From NCBI RefSeq assembly GCF_001039355.2, contig NW_019773526.1, positions 214,033-278,032 on the forward strand: a stretch of 64,000 nt of DNA, in the 5' to 3' direction. The position numbers were made by a program, and so were the translations under genes. This DNA comes from Lingula anatina (taxonomy: Eukaryota; Brachiopoda; Lingulata; Lingulida; Lingulidae). Shown in pieces: positions 63,977 through 64,000 of this stretch. The notes below the pieces were generated by a model. It saw nothing but the letters and a program-made list of their open reading frames with translations. It was not told where the DNA came from and did not search any database. Numbering within the stretch: the first letter of the stretch is position 1; the number at the start of each line of letters is the position of its first letter.

Positions 63977-64000
63977 GTAAGCTACCCCCCCCCCACACAC
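63977..64000 (+). other. Start of the next intron
   Basis: GTAAGC followed by a C run and CACACAC up to the window end. Confidence 0.85.

Noticed and set aside
1-64000. Naming the gene as a Rho GEF, neuron navigator or similar large Ser-rich scaffold
   Set aside because: Composition and short motifs recall such proteins, but no diagnostic domain lies in the window, so a name would be a guess.
1-64000. CRISPR arrays, rRNA genes, tRNA genes
   Set aside because: No regularly spaced repeats with unique spacers and no rRNA or tRNA sequence were recognised by eye; a covariance-model search could still find a small RNA gene.

Overview
The window is a stretch of an animal nuclear genome, filled almost entirely by the middle part of one large plus-strand gene. 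Small exons with GT-AG borders sit in long AT-rich introns full of microsatellites, homopolymers and short inverted-repeat transposons (MITEs). The style fits an invertebrate. An AGGGATAATAACTCT-type terminal repeat resembles short motifs common in mollusc genomes, which is a weak hint and not proof.

Nine exons can be chained: 1-2741, 3175-5134, 6250-6389, 14900-15007, 17774-17953, 18315-19417, 52274-54193, 56782-56929 and 63819-63976. Every junction keeps the frame. The chain encodes 2819 residues with no start codon and no stop codon, so the gene runs off both ends. The 140-base third exon was found by splice-phase reasoning. Without it, exons 2 and 4 do not join at their good splice sites.

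The protein is Ser/Thr/Lys/Arg-rich and looks mostly disordered. It has a bipartite-type nuclear localisation cluster, three S/T-x-I-P sites in basic context (EB-binding type), two exact RSxSxP 14-3-3 sites, an acidic tract and a K-V-x-F PP1-docking-type site. I recognise no folded or catalytic domain and do not name the gene. The domain that would identify it probably lies downstream.

Layout: 1-5134 holds two giant exons; 5135-18314 holds short exons in introns with MITEs, one nested; 18315-19417 is a serine-rich exon; 19418-52273 is a 33-kb intron; 52274-54193 is a 640-codon exon; 54194-64000 holds two small exons in long introns.

The main discovery candidates are two alternative first exons. 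One (38869-38958) would give a hydrophobic N-terminal segment and splices in phase into the 640-codon exon. The other (61076-61133) would give a basic N-terminus and splices in phase into the last exon. Each has a TATA-like sequence upstream. If real, the locus makes a full-length scaffold plus shorter isoforms with different N-termini. No tRNA, rRNA, CRISPR array or second protein gene was recognised.
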